Assembly (NCBI GenBank): GCA_951812925.1
Contig: OX638372.1
Location: 55,364,028 to 55,428,027, forward strand
DNA length: 64,000 nt
Direction of reading: 5' to 3'
Source: Calliopum simillimum
Lineage: Eukaryota > Arthropoda > Insecta > Diptera > Lauxaniidae
The stretch's first letter is position 1; each line of letters opens with the position of its first letter. The notes beneath the pieces were generated by a model that was not told the origin of the DNA, did no database searches, and saw only the letters and a list, made by a program, of their open reading frames with translations. Below are positions 23,526-33,800 of the stretch, in pieces. A program made the position numbers and the translations under genes.

Positions 23526-25634
23526 TAAATTACAGGGTATTAGTGAGAATTTGAGAAGGTTTTAAATTCCGGTAACCATTTTAATACATTTTTTTAAACG
23601 CAATTATTTTCTAATCCTCTATCCTTTGTCGTTGTGAAGAAATTTGACCACTTGTTAGCTTTTTCTTCAACAAATTGCACTAATTTTTCAAGTAATATCA
23701 AAATCTGAATAGCCAAAATTACTTCTATCGAGAGTTTTTTCCCATTATTTTCACAAATGGGTGTCAGATTTGATTTTTGAAAAGTTGTCTACAGAGCTGA
23801 AATGCAGAGCAATGCAACTGAACTTACTTTTGTTTTTTTTAATGCAACACTGCGAGTTATACTTGATTTTACGAAAAAATGCTATCATTCGCAATTCAAT
23901 GGACAGGTACTGTAAAGTAAATCTCTGTCTAGAAATAGAAATGGTTACTAAAATTAGAAAAGTCAAAATGATTCTATATTCTTATTATATTTACCTTACT
24001 CGAGTGGGGTGACAATTATGACACTCATTTCTGTGCGTGGAAAAAATAAAATTATTTTAACTAGAATCAAATTCAAAAAGGGTCAGACATTTTTTTTGGA
24101 AATATGATTTCCTCTAAATAAAGTCAAATGTAGGGAATTAGGATTAAATATTATTTTATTATTGAACTATATTTTTTTTATTGTACATACACGTATAAAT
24201 TTACGGACCCATCAAATAGATCATACGTAAGGTAATTTATGTTTGAAATTTAATGTAGATTACTTTAATTTTTTGACTACCCGAGTGGAATAAAAATTAT
24301 GATGCGTATTTTTCTTCGTGCAAGGTGTCACTTTTTAAATTTTTTCGAGATTGGCATATGACTTTCAAACTATGCTTATTTGAAAGACCAATGTTTCAGT
24401 CACAATCGGTGATTTTTCTTTTTTGTTTCTTAGTTCATTTAGGAGATAAAGAGATATATATGAACCTATCTTGAAAGATACTTCCTCTCATTTAGAGGTT
24501 TTTTCTAAAAAAGACTTTTCTTTAGACAAACTTTGTTGATGGTATTCGACGTGAGAAATGAGTCTTTATAAAATATATATAAAAAAGATGTTTCCTATCG
24601 TTCAGATATCGGCTCGAAAACTGCTAAAACTTGAAAACCTAAATTTTCCAAACTGTTTCGCACGCATTCAAAAACACATTCAAAGCAGTTAACTAAAACC
24701 ACTTAGTCTTGGTGAAAAAAATGAATACCATGGAAAATATAAACGAAAAACTAAATCCTTTCGGAGAAAACTCTCAAACGCTTATAATGCTGAATTAAAA
24801 ATCAATTATAGACTGATTCCATTTCAATTCATCCGGTGAGTGTGCACTTAGGTTTGCAAATCAACTTCAAACTAGCAAAATATTTTTCTACAATCAAAAT
24901 AAAGGAACACGTATTTTTTTTTTTTTGGTTTGGACCAAAATTGGGGATTTTATGGCGTTTTGTAGGAATTTTGCCGAAAATTTAATTTTGAAAAATTCAT
25001 GGAGTTTAATCGGTTTTTTCAACCGCATTTCTTTATTTATCAACTGATTTACATGAATCAAAATTTATTTGGTGCACAATGAAATTCTTTTAAGTAATAA
25101 TTAAAAAAAAAATTTCTTTAACCCTTACTTTCCTTAAAATTGATGTTTATATTTTAAATAAAAATGCTAATGTTCTCAAAAACACCATCTTTTTTTTCTC
25201 GAAAATTTGCACAGTGATAGTAAAGCACGTCCTCTTTATTCCAGTAATGGCGGTTTTCTTGCTTTTTTTGTTATAAGTGTAAAAATTGCAATTTTTAACG
25301 TTAATATTGAGTTCTTCTATAAAAAATGAATAAAAAAAATTACACAGTTCAATTTTCACTTTCCTAGACGGTTTTGCGATACTGATTCCGAAAATGGCAC
25401 TTACATTCTTCTACCATTTTTGGTTTTCAAGATATCTTGAAAAACTTGAATAAAACCCATAAATTTGAAAAAAACCGAATTCTTTATTTTTGAGACACAA
25501 AATTCATTTATAGTAAGTTATATGGAACTTAAATATACTCACGGTATAGAAAACCAAGCATTGTTTGTTTTTTTTGCGATTTGACCGTACCTTGGCTTTT
25601 GTTTTTCTTCGAAAGTTCTCGGAATTTTTATTAG
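23526..25634. other. Non-coding, no gene seen
   Basis: Very AT-rich DNA with many A and T runs, for example 24917-24927. Short open frames in both directions (such as 23751-24012) have no recognisable motif. Nothing else is supported. Confidence 0.5.
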
Positions 25635-26432
25635 TCAAAAAGACCCTTAAAAACGCGATATAATGGGTTAAGATGTTCACATAACTTAATGTAAAATCAG
25701 GCATGGAACAATATTTTAGAACATCTTAACTCATTATATCACGTTTTTAAGGGTCTTTTTGACCCCTTTTTCCAAAAACTTGCTTATAATGGGTTAAAAA
25801 AAATTCCAAAAATATTCTAAAAAAATTTTTCTAGGGGCCACCTGAAAAAAAGAAAACCGTCCGGACGGTGGCAACCGTCGTTGACTAAATATTTACACCC
25901 GATTTCGTAATATTTTTTGATAATAAAAATCAAAAATTCGGTTTTCATGAATGAAAATAATGTCGTAGCGCAAAAAAAGAGGGTACCACTGGATTTGTCA
26001 GGAAAAATCCTAACAAAATATATGTTTCAAATTTTTCTAAGATTTTTTCCGTTCAATTGTGGAGTGCTCAAACAGGGGATTTTGGAACAATTACGACTTT
26101 TTTGAGCTGAAAAGTTCACTTAACGCCAAAAATTTACGTCTTATCAGAAAACTAATGGTGCCATTCGATTCTACGGGAAAAAATACATCAGAATTTATGT
26201 CTTAGATTTCAATTTTTGACCTACTACGAAGCTAAGAATTGATTCACTTCGGACCTATGAGCATGCATTTTTGAACCACGTTTTTCAACCTTCAAAAATA
26301 TATCGACACCTCTTCCCGTCATCTCTCAGAGCTAGAGTGGCGGCAATCTTCTTGTCGATAGTTGAACTTTGCAATTCTGCCGGTTGCGCGACGAATTTTA
26401 AGCTTTCGTCCAAAACGCACCGGTCTACTCTT
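25635..26432. mobile_element. TIR element family E, copy 1 (left end lost)
   Basis: Its right 700 bases align with the intact copy at 38869-39733: 'CATAACTTAATGTA', AACATCTTAACTCATTATAT, TTTAAGGGTCTTTTTGACCC, 'CCGTCCGGACGGTGGCAACC', 'CACCTCTTCCCGT', and the right terminal repeat ending CGTCCAAAACGCACCGGTCT at 26430. The left terminal repeat is replaced by an inverted stretch of internal sequence (GACCCTTAAAAACGCGATAT). Non-coding. Confidence 0.7.
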
Positions 26433-27129
26433 CATGTGAATAAATCTTCAAACAACAGGCCTCACCTGAAATTCGCTACAATTGTCGCCTATAATATCTG
26501 GGCAAAAATTATAACTATCTAATCATTAATGTGCTCTAAATTGAAATTGTGTTCGTTACGAATCCAAAGTTTTAAGTAAATTAAACTGCTATTTATTTTA
26601 AGTTTTTATCCAATTTTCTAGCCAATGTTAGCAAATTAGTGCAAACTTTCATGTCAATTGTAAACTTGATGATGATGCTCCATAGAATTTAGTTCATCTC
26701 ATTTCAAAATCATTCAACATGTTAAATTCATCATCAGCAGTGCATTGTGTTTGTGCAACACTATTCAGCTGTGAAAGCACACTAACAGGCGAATGTGTTT
26801 TGTTGCAATTAATACATCAACATGTTGCAGCAATTAAGTAAAGCAAAGTTTGCGCAACATTTTATCTAACTATGCAATTTAGCGCAAATTATTAATGCCA
26901 AGAGCTGAATAAAAAGTTTTGCTTACACTTTCTCTGGTTGAAAATGAATTTTGCCTTCAGCGCACAATGTGCGCTAATGTTTGGAATAGTTTTTGAATGC
27001 TTGGATTTTTTTTTGCTACTGCTTTTGAAAGAAGTAAAAATGTCAAAATAATAGAAATTCCTTTGATATAACTGGGTGCAGTGAATTTTTCTTTTTAATG
27101 ACTAATAGTAAGTGGACCTCATAAGGCAT
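26433..27129. other. Non-coding, no gene seen
   Basis: Unique-looking AT-rich DNA between two transposons. No coding frame and no clear repeat. It may be part of the host intron. Confidence 0.5.
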
Positions 27130-29229
27130 ATGGGTGATTCTTAGATAACTGTGCTTTTTCGAGTTGTAAAATTGGCAGATATTTTTTTTGGATTTTCGCA
27201 AGTTTCTTCATGCTATCTTATGTAAACACACTCTTAAAACTCACCTTTTAAGTAGATCAACAACAAGTGTGAATTTACGGCTTTGAGGTCGAAATTAAGA
27301 AATTTTGCTGCCACGTTTGTGACCAAATTGCCACGTTTGTGACATTTTAGCCACAGTATGGAAAAATTATGGTTTTGAAGCGTTTTGATGAGAGATATAT
27401 TGCATATAATGGCAAATTTACACTTCAAGACTAATTTTGCAACAGTGTCATGTCTCCGGTGGTCCATTTTTTTTATACCCTACGGCCCTAAAGATCAACT
27501 ATGGTTCCCTGTCCTCTGTTTTAATAGCCGTTTATGATGTATTAGGATCTCCTAATTACAAATCTGATCTTGATTTTTTTCTATTACATCAGTATCCTTA
27601 GTTATCCTTGCTCAAAAGTGAAAAAATCACAGTTTTGACATCTACTTACCTAAAACAGCAATAAGTAAAATTAATTTTTGTCAATGGATTCAGACAGCCG
27701 AATTTATTATCAACAAGACAAAATTTACCGTTTTTCAATTGGATTCCCAGTTTCCGAGTTATAAGCCTTTAAAAAAAGGATACCTCTCAATAACACACAA
27801 AGGACCGAAAAATTAACAAAAATGGTAAGTTTTATTATTTTTACCAGAAATATATTTTATCACGAAAATTTTAAGCCCTTGCAGACTTAGATCGGATGAA
27901 AAAATAAGGCTCTATTGCAGTTTTAGTGAATGAACAGATGAAATTTTGATTCTGTTAATTTGTAAAGCAGTAGTTTAGTAGGCTTAGTCACTAAATCTAG
28001 AATAGAGCTGTAATTTTTCATGCGATTATGGTCTGCAAAGTCACGAAATTTTTGTAATTAAATATGTTATTGATAAAAATAATAAAACTTGATTTTTTGT
28101 AACTTTTCGGTCTCGAAAAATCCTTTGTATGTTATCGAAAGATGTCCTTAATTTAAACGCTTATAACTCAGAAGCTAAGAATCCAATTGAAAAACGGTAA
28201 ATTATGTCTTGTTGACAATAAATTTGGCTGTCTGAATCCATTGACAAAAATTTATTTTACTTGTTGTTGTTTTTGTTCTATATCTTTAAGTAGATGTCAA
28301 AACAGTGATTTTTTCACTTTTGAGCAAGGATAACTCAGGATTCTGATGGTGTAGAAAAATTTTTGTATTAAAAACATAATTAATAGCCTTCAACTAAACA
28401 TCTGTATACTCAAACTTTATATGAAATATGTTTTTTTGCAGACTGATAAAAAGTGCCACGTTTGTGACATTTTTGATGCGCCACGTTTGTGACATTTTTG
28501 CAGTTTATCGCTCATTGTAAAGCACGCTTTTGAGTTCAAGATTTTTCCGAAAGAATTTGGGGTCATGTCTGCAAATCCTACAAAAAAATTGTTTCATGCA
28601 TAAAATAAAATGTCCTACCTGGGAGTGCCGAGTGCCACGTTTGTGACCATAATTTTTAGAAAAAACGGTTTTTGTTTATAAAATGCCCTATAAAACGCAA
28701 ACAGATTTCTTTTTGGACGCGTTCGGACATGACGACGTTTGGGTGATGGATAGTGATCAGAATTAATGGATGTGTATTGCAATCTATTGACTGAAACAGT
28801 AGTACCATGCAGTAGTAGCATAATACTTTTAAGAAAATTTTTTTTTTCCAAAACTAGGGGACAGTTTTCAATTCGAAATTGTGCCCTCTAAAAATTGTTT
28901 AAAACTGCAGATGAGCTCAGAATATTGTAGCCTTAAGTATTTACTTAATATGAGTAGTAATTTGTTTTCTGTTCTATTTCCGTTTTTTGGTCGTTTTTCA
29001 TCGTTTTATGTTTAAAAAGTAGGGGTAGGACATGCCACGTTTGTGACATTTGGGGTATATTTGCCAACTTTCACAATAGACTAATAATTATTTAGTGGTA
29101 AAATTGATCCGCTCTATTAGAAAAACATAGTTTCTAACTTATAGCGTAATTTTTTGTGAAAAAAAAGCCTACTGTATAGGTGAAATCTCCAGAGGACACA
29201 AAAAGTACAGTTATCTGAGAATCACCCAT
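27130..29229. mobile_element. Foldback DNA transposon family A, copy 2 (intact structure)
   Basis: A 2.1-kb copy uninterrupted by other repeats. Ends are ATGGGTGATTCTTAGATAAC and, reversed from the right, ATGGGTGATTCTCAGATAAC, with TA-rich flanks. The central 27569-28354 is a palindrome: arms of roughly 350 bases, about four fifths identical, around a loop of about 60 bases near 27930-27990. GCCACGTTTGTGAC occurs six times exactly, at 27310, 27330, 28455, 28480, 28634 and 29034, always on the plus strand, so the motif set does not follow the palindrome. No transposase. The family cannot be named from sequence alone. Confidence 0.85.
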
Positions 29230-30288
29230 ATATGCAAGTATTGTGACTGTGCAAATCACCTATCAAGGAAAAAACAATTTGTTCAATTCGAAAAACACCC
29301 TTAATTTTCTGACATTTAATATTTTCAAGCTATAACAATTCACAAGCATCCGGCTGTATCATAATGTAATCCATACATTTCAATTGCAATAAAATTTCAC
29401 CCAACGCGTTTACATCTGTCGCCAACATCAGTACCCAAGTACAAGTGCAGTACAAAACTAAAAGAATAAAAAAAAGTATTTAATTAACTTGAACTTAAGC
29501 AGGCGCCAATGAGAACCGCCATTAAAATTATCATCATTCATTAGCAGCAGCCTTAGCAAGCAGCAAAGACCCACGATGATGATGATGATGACGATGACGA
29601 CAACGACAATGACCATGACAGGGGCGTGAAGTACTTAATTGCTGCAAGCGATTTTATATTTCCAGTTCCATTTGTGACATGTGTCAAATTTGTCATAAGC
29701 TTTCGCTACCGCCGCTTACTTGTATACCACTGGCTGTAACTGGCTCCTTCCGGTTGCTCAATTAAAGTTGAAAACCATCGGTGCGTGTGCCAATGATGAC
29801 GGACGTGTGGGTGTCAAATGATGGTGTCAGCAGCTGATGCAGAAGAGCAAAGAAAAAAAAGCGCAAGAAAAAGATGAAAAACTTTAATCCAAAATTTCAT
29901 GATCTCTTTTGTTTAAGCAAGAAAGAACAGTTGTTTTTTAAGCTCACCAAGAATTCACTTTGTTGTTTCTTGAATTGCCAAGTATTTTAATTATGATGAT
30001 ACAATTTTACCATACGTATTTTTTTTATTGACAGTATTTTAGCATTTAATTTTAATGGAAAACCCTTTATTTTTAAATTTTGTTATAATTTACCTACAAA
30101 ATAAACACATGAAAATTCTCATATGCTTTGACTCATTTTCAATGGCTTAATTTTGGAATAGTAGTCGCCACTTGGTTTAACACTTTGTTCACCAGCCATA
30201 CCTTGATCAAAAAGTTCTGGAATTTATTTTTTAAAATTAAAAATATAAGTTTATTCTTGAATATTGATATGCATGTATGTATTCTCCT
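29230..30288. other. Unique non-coding block with GAT repeat
   Basis: No gene. Between about 29400 and 29860 the sequence is less AT-rich and not visibly repetitive, apart from a GATGATGATGATGACGATGA tract at 29575-29610. This kind of island inside an intron can be a regulatory element, but no specific site is proven. Confidence 0.4.
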
Positions 30289-30478
30289 TTAACTCCTAGG
30301 AGGAGCATAGGGCCAATATGAAATCTCTCCATTTGTCACGATCCCTTGCGATGACCTTAATCTCTTGCCACGGCTTTCCCGATTCTTGGATTTCCTTTTC
30401 CAGCGACCTCTTCCAGTTGGTTTTGGGTCTACTACGTGCTCTACTATCTTGTGGACTCCACTCAAGAATATTGATATG
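30289..30478 (-). pseudogene. LINE reverse-transcriptase C-terminal tail fragment
   Basis: Minus strand reads EWSPQDSRARSRPKTNWKRS then LEKEIQESGKPWQEIKVIAR and DRDKWRDFILALCSS before a stop at 30296-30298. This W-P-Q-G..R-GRPK-TW.R pattern ending in RW..F..ALC is the conserved tail of several fly and insect non-LTR retrotransposon ORF2 proteins. Only the last 55 or so residues remain. It is fused at about 30478 to a transposase C-terminus, probably by a 5'-truncated insertion. Confidence 0.7.
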
Positions 30479-30598
30479 GTTCCCTTCAAAGTTATTCCCA
30501 TCGACTGCCACGTACTTATGCCAGCGCCTGATCCAGTTCTCAAAACATTTTTGATACTCCATTTTCGGTATGCCCATCAGTGCCTTTTTCGATTTTTG
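30479..30598 (-). pseudogene. Mariner-type transposase C-terminus (outer, older element)
   Basis: Minus strand reads KSKKALMGIPKMEYQKCFEN then WIRRWHKYVAVDGNNFEGNH and INIL. The pattern W..RW.KC....G.YFEGD.I is the C-terminus of a mariner-family transposase. It is the continuation of the relic at 31486-31660, separated by the inserted 883-bp mariner. After INIL the sequence switches to a LINE tail. Confidence 0.7.
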
Positions 30599-30600
30599 TA

Positions 30601-31483
30601 TTGGTGTGTGCATTAATTTCCATCATTTTTCAAAAGATGTCGCCATCAATACATGGTGACTTAAATGTTAGATCAGAAACGTCATATCTGAAACTTAGGC
30701 ATCTGTCAACAACTCTGCATCATTAGATTTGAAAATTTTCATCCGCATCATAAATTTTACTGTGCTCCAAAATGTCCGAGTTCGTGCCGAAAAAGCAACA
30801 TTTGCGGGAAGTTTTACTTCACTACTTTATTTCAAAGAAAACAGCTGCCGAAAGTCATCGCATTTTTGTAGAAGTTTATGGGGACTATGCTCCAGCTGAA
30901 TCAAGCTGTCGTGAGTGGTTTCGACGGTTTAAAAGTGGTGATTTTGATGTCGAAGACAAAGAACGTCCTGGTCAGGGCCAGCTAGGTGTGATCCATTATG
31001 AGCTGTTGCCAGGTGGCCAAAACATTAATGCTCAACTCTATCGTCAACAATTGATCCGATTGAAGCAGAAAATCCAAGCAGAGCGGCCAACGTATGCGAC
31101 CAGACACGAATCAATCATTTTCCACCACGATAACGCTCGGCCACATATTGCTGCCCCAGTCAAAAATTACCTGGAAAACAACGGATGGGAAATTTTACCT
31201 CACCCGCCTTATAGCCCAGACCTTGCACCATCAGACTACCATTTGTTCCGATCGATGCAGAATGCCCTATCAGGAATACACTTCAGTTCAAGATATCGAA
31301 AATTGGCTCGATTCATTTTTGGCGCAGTTTTTCTGGGATGGAATCCATAAATTTCCAGAAAGATGGGAAAAAGTAGTGACTAGCGATAGGCAATACTTTG
31401 AATAAAATACATTGTACCATTTTCTTTAAATAAAGTCTCAAATAAAAAAAAAAAAAACGATTAAAAATTAATGCACACACCCA
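30601..31483 (+). mobile_element. Mariner element, copy 4 (internally deleted)
   Basis: TA at 30599-30600 and 31484-31485 flank inverted ends TTGGTGTGTGCATTAATTT and, reversed from the right, TTGGGTGTGTGCATTAATTT. The transposase type and TIR differ from the irritans-like copies, so this is another lineage, by motif nearer the SETMAR/cecropia side. It sits inside an older mariner-type relic. Confidence 0.9.
30772..31405 (+). pseudogene. Mariner transposase missing its first catalytic Asp
   Basis: Starts MSEFVPKKQHLREVLLHYFI, the expected first helix-turn-helix, and continues through AESHRIFVEVYGDYAPAESS and EWFRRFKSGDFDVEDKERPG. At about residue 67 it jumps to GQLGVIHYELLPGGQNINAQ. This loses roughly 130-150 residues, including the second DNA-binding helix and the GDE first-Asp box. 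The second Asp (IIFHHDNARPHIA) and third Asp (YSPDLAPSDYHLF) are kept. A one-base frameshift near 31290 moves the C-terminus (DIENWLDSFLAQFFWDGIHK to SDRQYFE) into the next frame, ending at 31405. The internal deletion keeps the frame, so a shortened DNA-binding protein of 192 residues is still open from 30772 to 31350. Confidence 0.9.
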
Positions 31484-31485
31484 AT

Positions 31486-31660
31486 ATTATCTCCGATCGG
31501 CTGCTAAAACGCGTAGTGGTTTTTTCAGTCGATCGAACAAAAAAAAAGTCACAGGGTCTAAATCTGGCGAACTTGATGGCTGTGGAATTGTATTAGTTGA
31601 GTTTTTGGTGAGAAACTCACGGATAATGATGGCATTGTGCCAAAAATCGAAATTCGCAAA
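31486..31660 (-). pseudogene. Mariner-type transposase relic (outer element, N-proximal part)
   Basis: Minus strand reads HNAIIIREFLTKNSTNTIPQ then PSSSPDLDPVTFFLFDRLKK, matching the second- to third-Asp region of mariner-type transposases (DNA.AH...VREFLAKN...PQPPYSPDLAPCDFFLF). An indel in the third-Asp box has shifted it. It continues, across the inserted mariner, at 30598-30479. Confidence 0.65.
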
Positions 31661-31777
31661 AAAACAAATTCACTCAAAATTGCGTTACATTTACAAATGT
31701 CAAGCTAGGAAGCTGAAATTTGCAGGGAATATTGTTAAAAAAATGTGACAACCTACAGAAATGAAAATTTGAATCGG

Positions 31778-31794
31778 CCAGCAGGGGGCGCCAC
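31778..31794 (+). promoter_or_regulatory. Candidate CTCF-type insulator site
   Basis: CCAGCAGGGGGCGCCAC fits the CTCF consensus well, including the invariant AGGGGGCGC core, in a region otherwise poor in G and C. CTCF is conserved in flies and often marks domain borders. It is adjacent to a transposase relic, so it could belong to that element. No binding data; sequence match only. Confidence 0.4.
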
Positions 31795-31848
31795 ACGGTG
31801 ATGATTCCGGAAACTTTTTGATCGAGGAAGTATTTCATATATACTTAA

Positions 31849-32130
31849 ACCGCCCAGTGGTCAAAATTCGACCATTAATGTATTAAATAATTTTGGTACT
31901 TTTTGCACACTTTTAGTACTTTTTTTATTATTTAGTACAAAATAGAAAAGATCATTTATTATCCCATTTTGTTGTTGTAATATTGAAAAATTTGTATTCA
32001 ATTTTACCCAACTTAAAGTCAAAATATGAACATAATTTTTAACTTTGTGCACATTTACTTACAAATACCTTTCTATTGGTGTATAATTTGAAGTCGTACT
32101 CCATTTCTAACATAGTAAAAAAAGATTTTT
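31849..32130 (+). repeat. Repeat family C, copy 2
   Basis: Starts CCGCCCAGTGGTCAAAATTC, has a single GTACTTTTTGCACACTTTTA unit where copy 1 has an array, then 'ACTTAAAGTCAAAATATGAA', 'GAAGTCGTACTCCATTTCTA' and an AAAAAAGATT end. This is probably closest to the ancestral layout of the family. Non-coding. Confidence 0.7.
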
Positions 32131-32579
32131 TTTTTTAAGTAAAAAAATTTAGCGATTATTATTTCGTATATATCAAATACTATTTGTAGATCATGTCAAT
32201 TTTAATAAAATAGATCCCGTTCCTTTTATCGAGTTTTTCAAAATTTGAACGGTTTGTGAAAAATATCTCCTAAACCTTAGGTCGTACGAAAAAAAGTGCT
32301 GAGAATGGTTTGTAGGAAATACAATACAAACAAGTATTTAGTTACTTTTTTTGTGCGATAAGCCGTTCGAGAGTTATCTCAATTTAAAAAGTACAACATA
32401 TAAATATCGCGAAGTTTTAAAACTTTTTAAATTGACATACCTCCTAAACCATGAGTAATAGAAAAAAAATGATGAGGCTTTTCCCTTGTAAATCATTAAA
32501 GCTGAACAACTGTTGACTCAGTAAATAACTGTCGACCACTATTTTTTTCGTAAAAAATGGGGTACTCGAAAATTTTATT
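32131..32579. other. Non-coding, no gene seen
   Basis: AT-rich DNA with phrases such as GTCGTACGAAAAA and AAATATCTCCTAA that also occur in the big palindrome at 41846-43231, perhaps a distant fragment of that family. No coding. Confidence 0.4.
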
Positions 32580-33320
32580 CAAATCACCCACAGGACAGGC
32601 GTGAAAATTCGACAGATCACATAAACTGTTTAACGCATAAGAATGACATTTGGCACATATATAAAAAACACTAAGCCAAAAAACACACATTAGAAAAATG
32701 GGCGGTGCCACGCCCCTAAAAAAACAAAATTCGACATATCTCAGAAACTGTTTGACGCATAGTATGACATTTGGCACATATGTAAAGAGCACTAAGCCAA
32801 ATATCACACATTAGAAAAATGGGGGGTGCCCCACCCCTAAATTCGACATATCTCTGAAACTGTTTAAAGCATACGAATGACATATGGCACATATGTAAAG
32901 AGCACCAAGCCAAATACCACACATTAGAAGATGGGTCGTGCAACGCCCCTAAAAAACAAAATTCGACAGATCTCAGAAACTGTTTGACGCATAGAAATGA
33001 CATATGACACATATGTAAAGAGCACTAAGATAAATACCACACATTAGAAAAATGGGCGGAGCCACGCCCCTAAAAAACAAAATTCGACATATCTCAGAAA
33101 CTGTTTGACGCATAGTAATGACATTTGGCACATATGTAAAGAGCACTAAGCCACATACCATACATTAGAAAAATGGGCGGTGCCACGCCCCTGAAAAACA
33201 AAATTTGACATATCTTAGAAACTGTTTGACACATTGTGATGAAATTTGACACATATGTAAAGAGCACTAAGCCAAATAACATTCATTAGAAAAATAGGCG
33301 GTGCCATGCACCTCTCGGAC
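32580..33320. repeat. ~120-bp tandem array with GGCGGTGCCACGCCCC core
   Basis: Six to seven units of about 112-122 bp. Each runs: GGGCGGTGCCACGCCCCT, AAAAACAAAATTCGACATAT, CTCAGAAACTGTTTGACGCA, 'ATGACATTTGGCACATATGT', AAAGAGCACTAAGCCAAATA, 'CACACATTAGAAAAAT'. Cores begin near 32700, 32820, 32933, 33054, 33174 and 33296; a partial first unit is near 32590. Because the period is close to a multiple of three, overlapping minus-strand frames stay open (MCHMSF.., MVCGLVLFTYVP..); they are a by-product of the array. Confidence 0.85.
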
Positions 33321-33479
33321 GGGTGTGTTGAGAACTCAGTGATTGTTCGGAAAAAAAAAGGTGAAGCAACGCTCACTGGGCAATAGCTAGTTTAAAATAA
33401 AAATAACCAAGCAAAAGAAATGCCATAACAATTTGTTAGAAATATAAAATTCACGTTTACTTAATGTTGTGCAATTGTT

Positions 33480-33800
33480 GGCATTAAGTTGAAAAAAGAT
33501 ATAGATCAAGTTATCAATTTGTATGCCCTTTTACGTTCTTTAAAATCAAATGAATCGTTTATTTTCAAAGTGGGGTAAGTCCATAAAGGCACATAGGTAA
33601 TGTCATACACACTTTGTGCCATAGTAATCAATTATTTGATCAATATCATTTTTTCAATTCAATGTCATCAATTACACAACATTAAGTAAACTTTTCGTGA
33701 AAACAGAGCCTAATTTTATTCATTTTCTACAAAATGTCAGCCAATTCATATTATGACTTTACTTTTGCCTCGTTGCCCTACTTTCAAAACTAACGGCTCA
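33480..33800 (-). repeat. Diverged fragment of repeat family D
   Basis: Phrases AATCGTTTATTTTCAAAGT, 'TTGATCAATATCATTTT', 'AGTAAACTTTTCGTGAAAAC' and 'ACTTTTGCCTCG' follow the same order as the inverted family D copy at 44740-45411. Non-coding. Confidence 0.5.

Noticed and set aside
32496..33282. Series of minus-strand frames with similar peptides (..LFTYVPNVI.., ..ALYICAKCH..)
   Set aside because: They arise because the tandem array has a period near 120 bases, a multiple of three; no start, stop or domain pattern suggests a gene.
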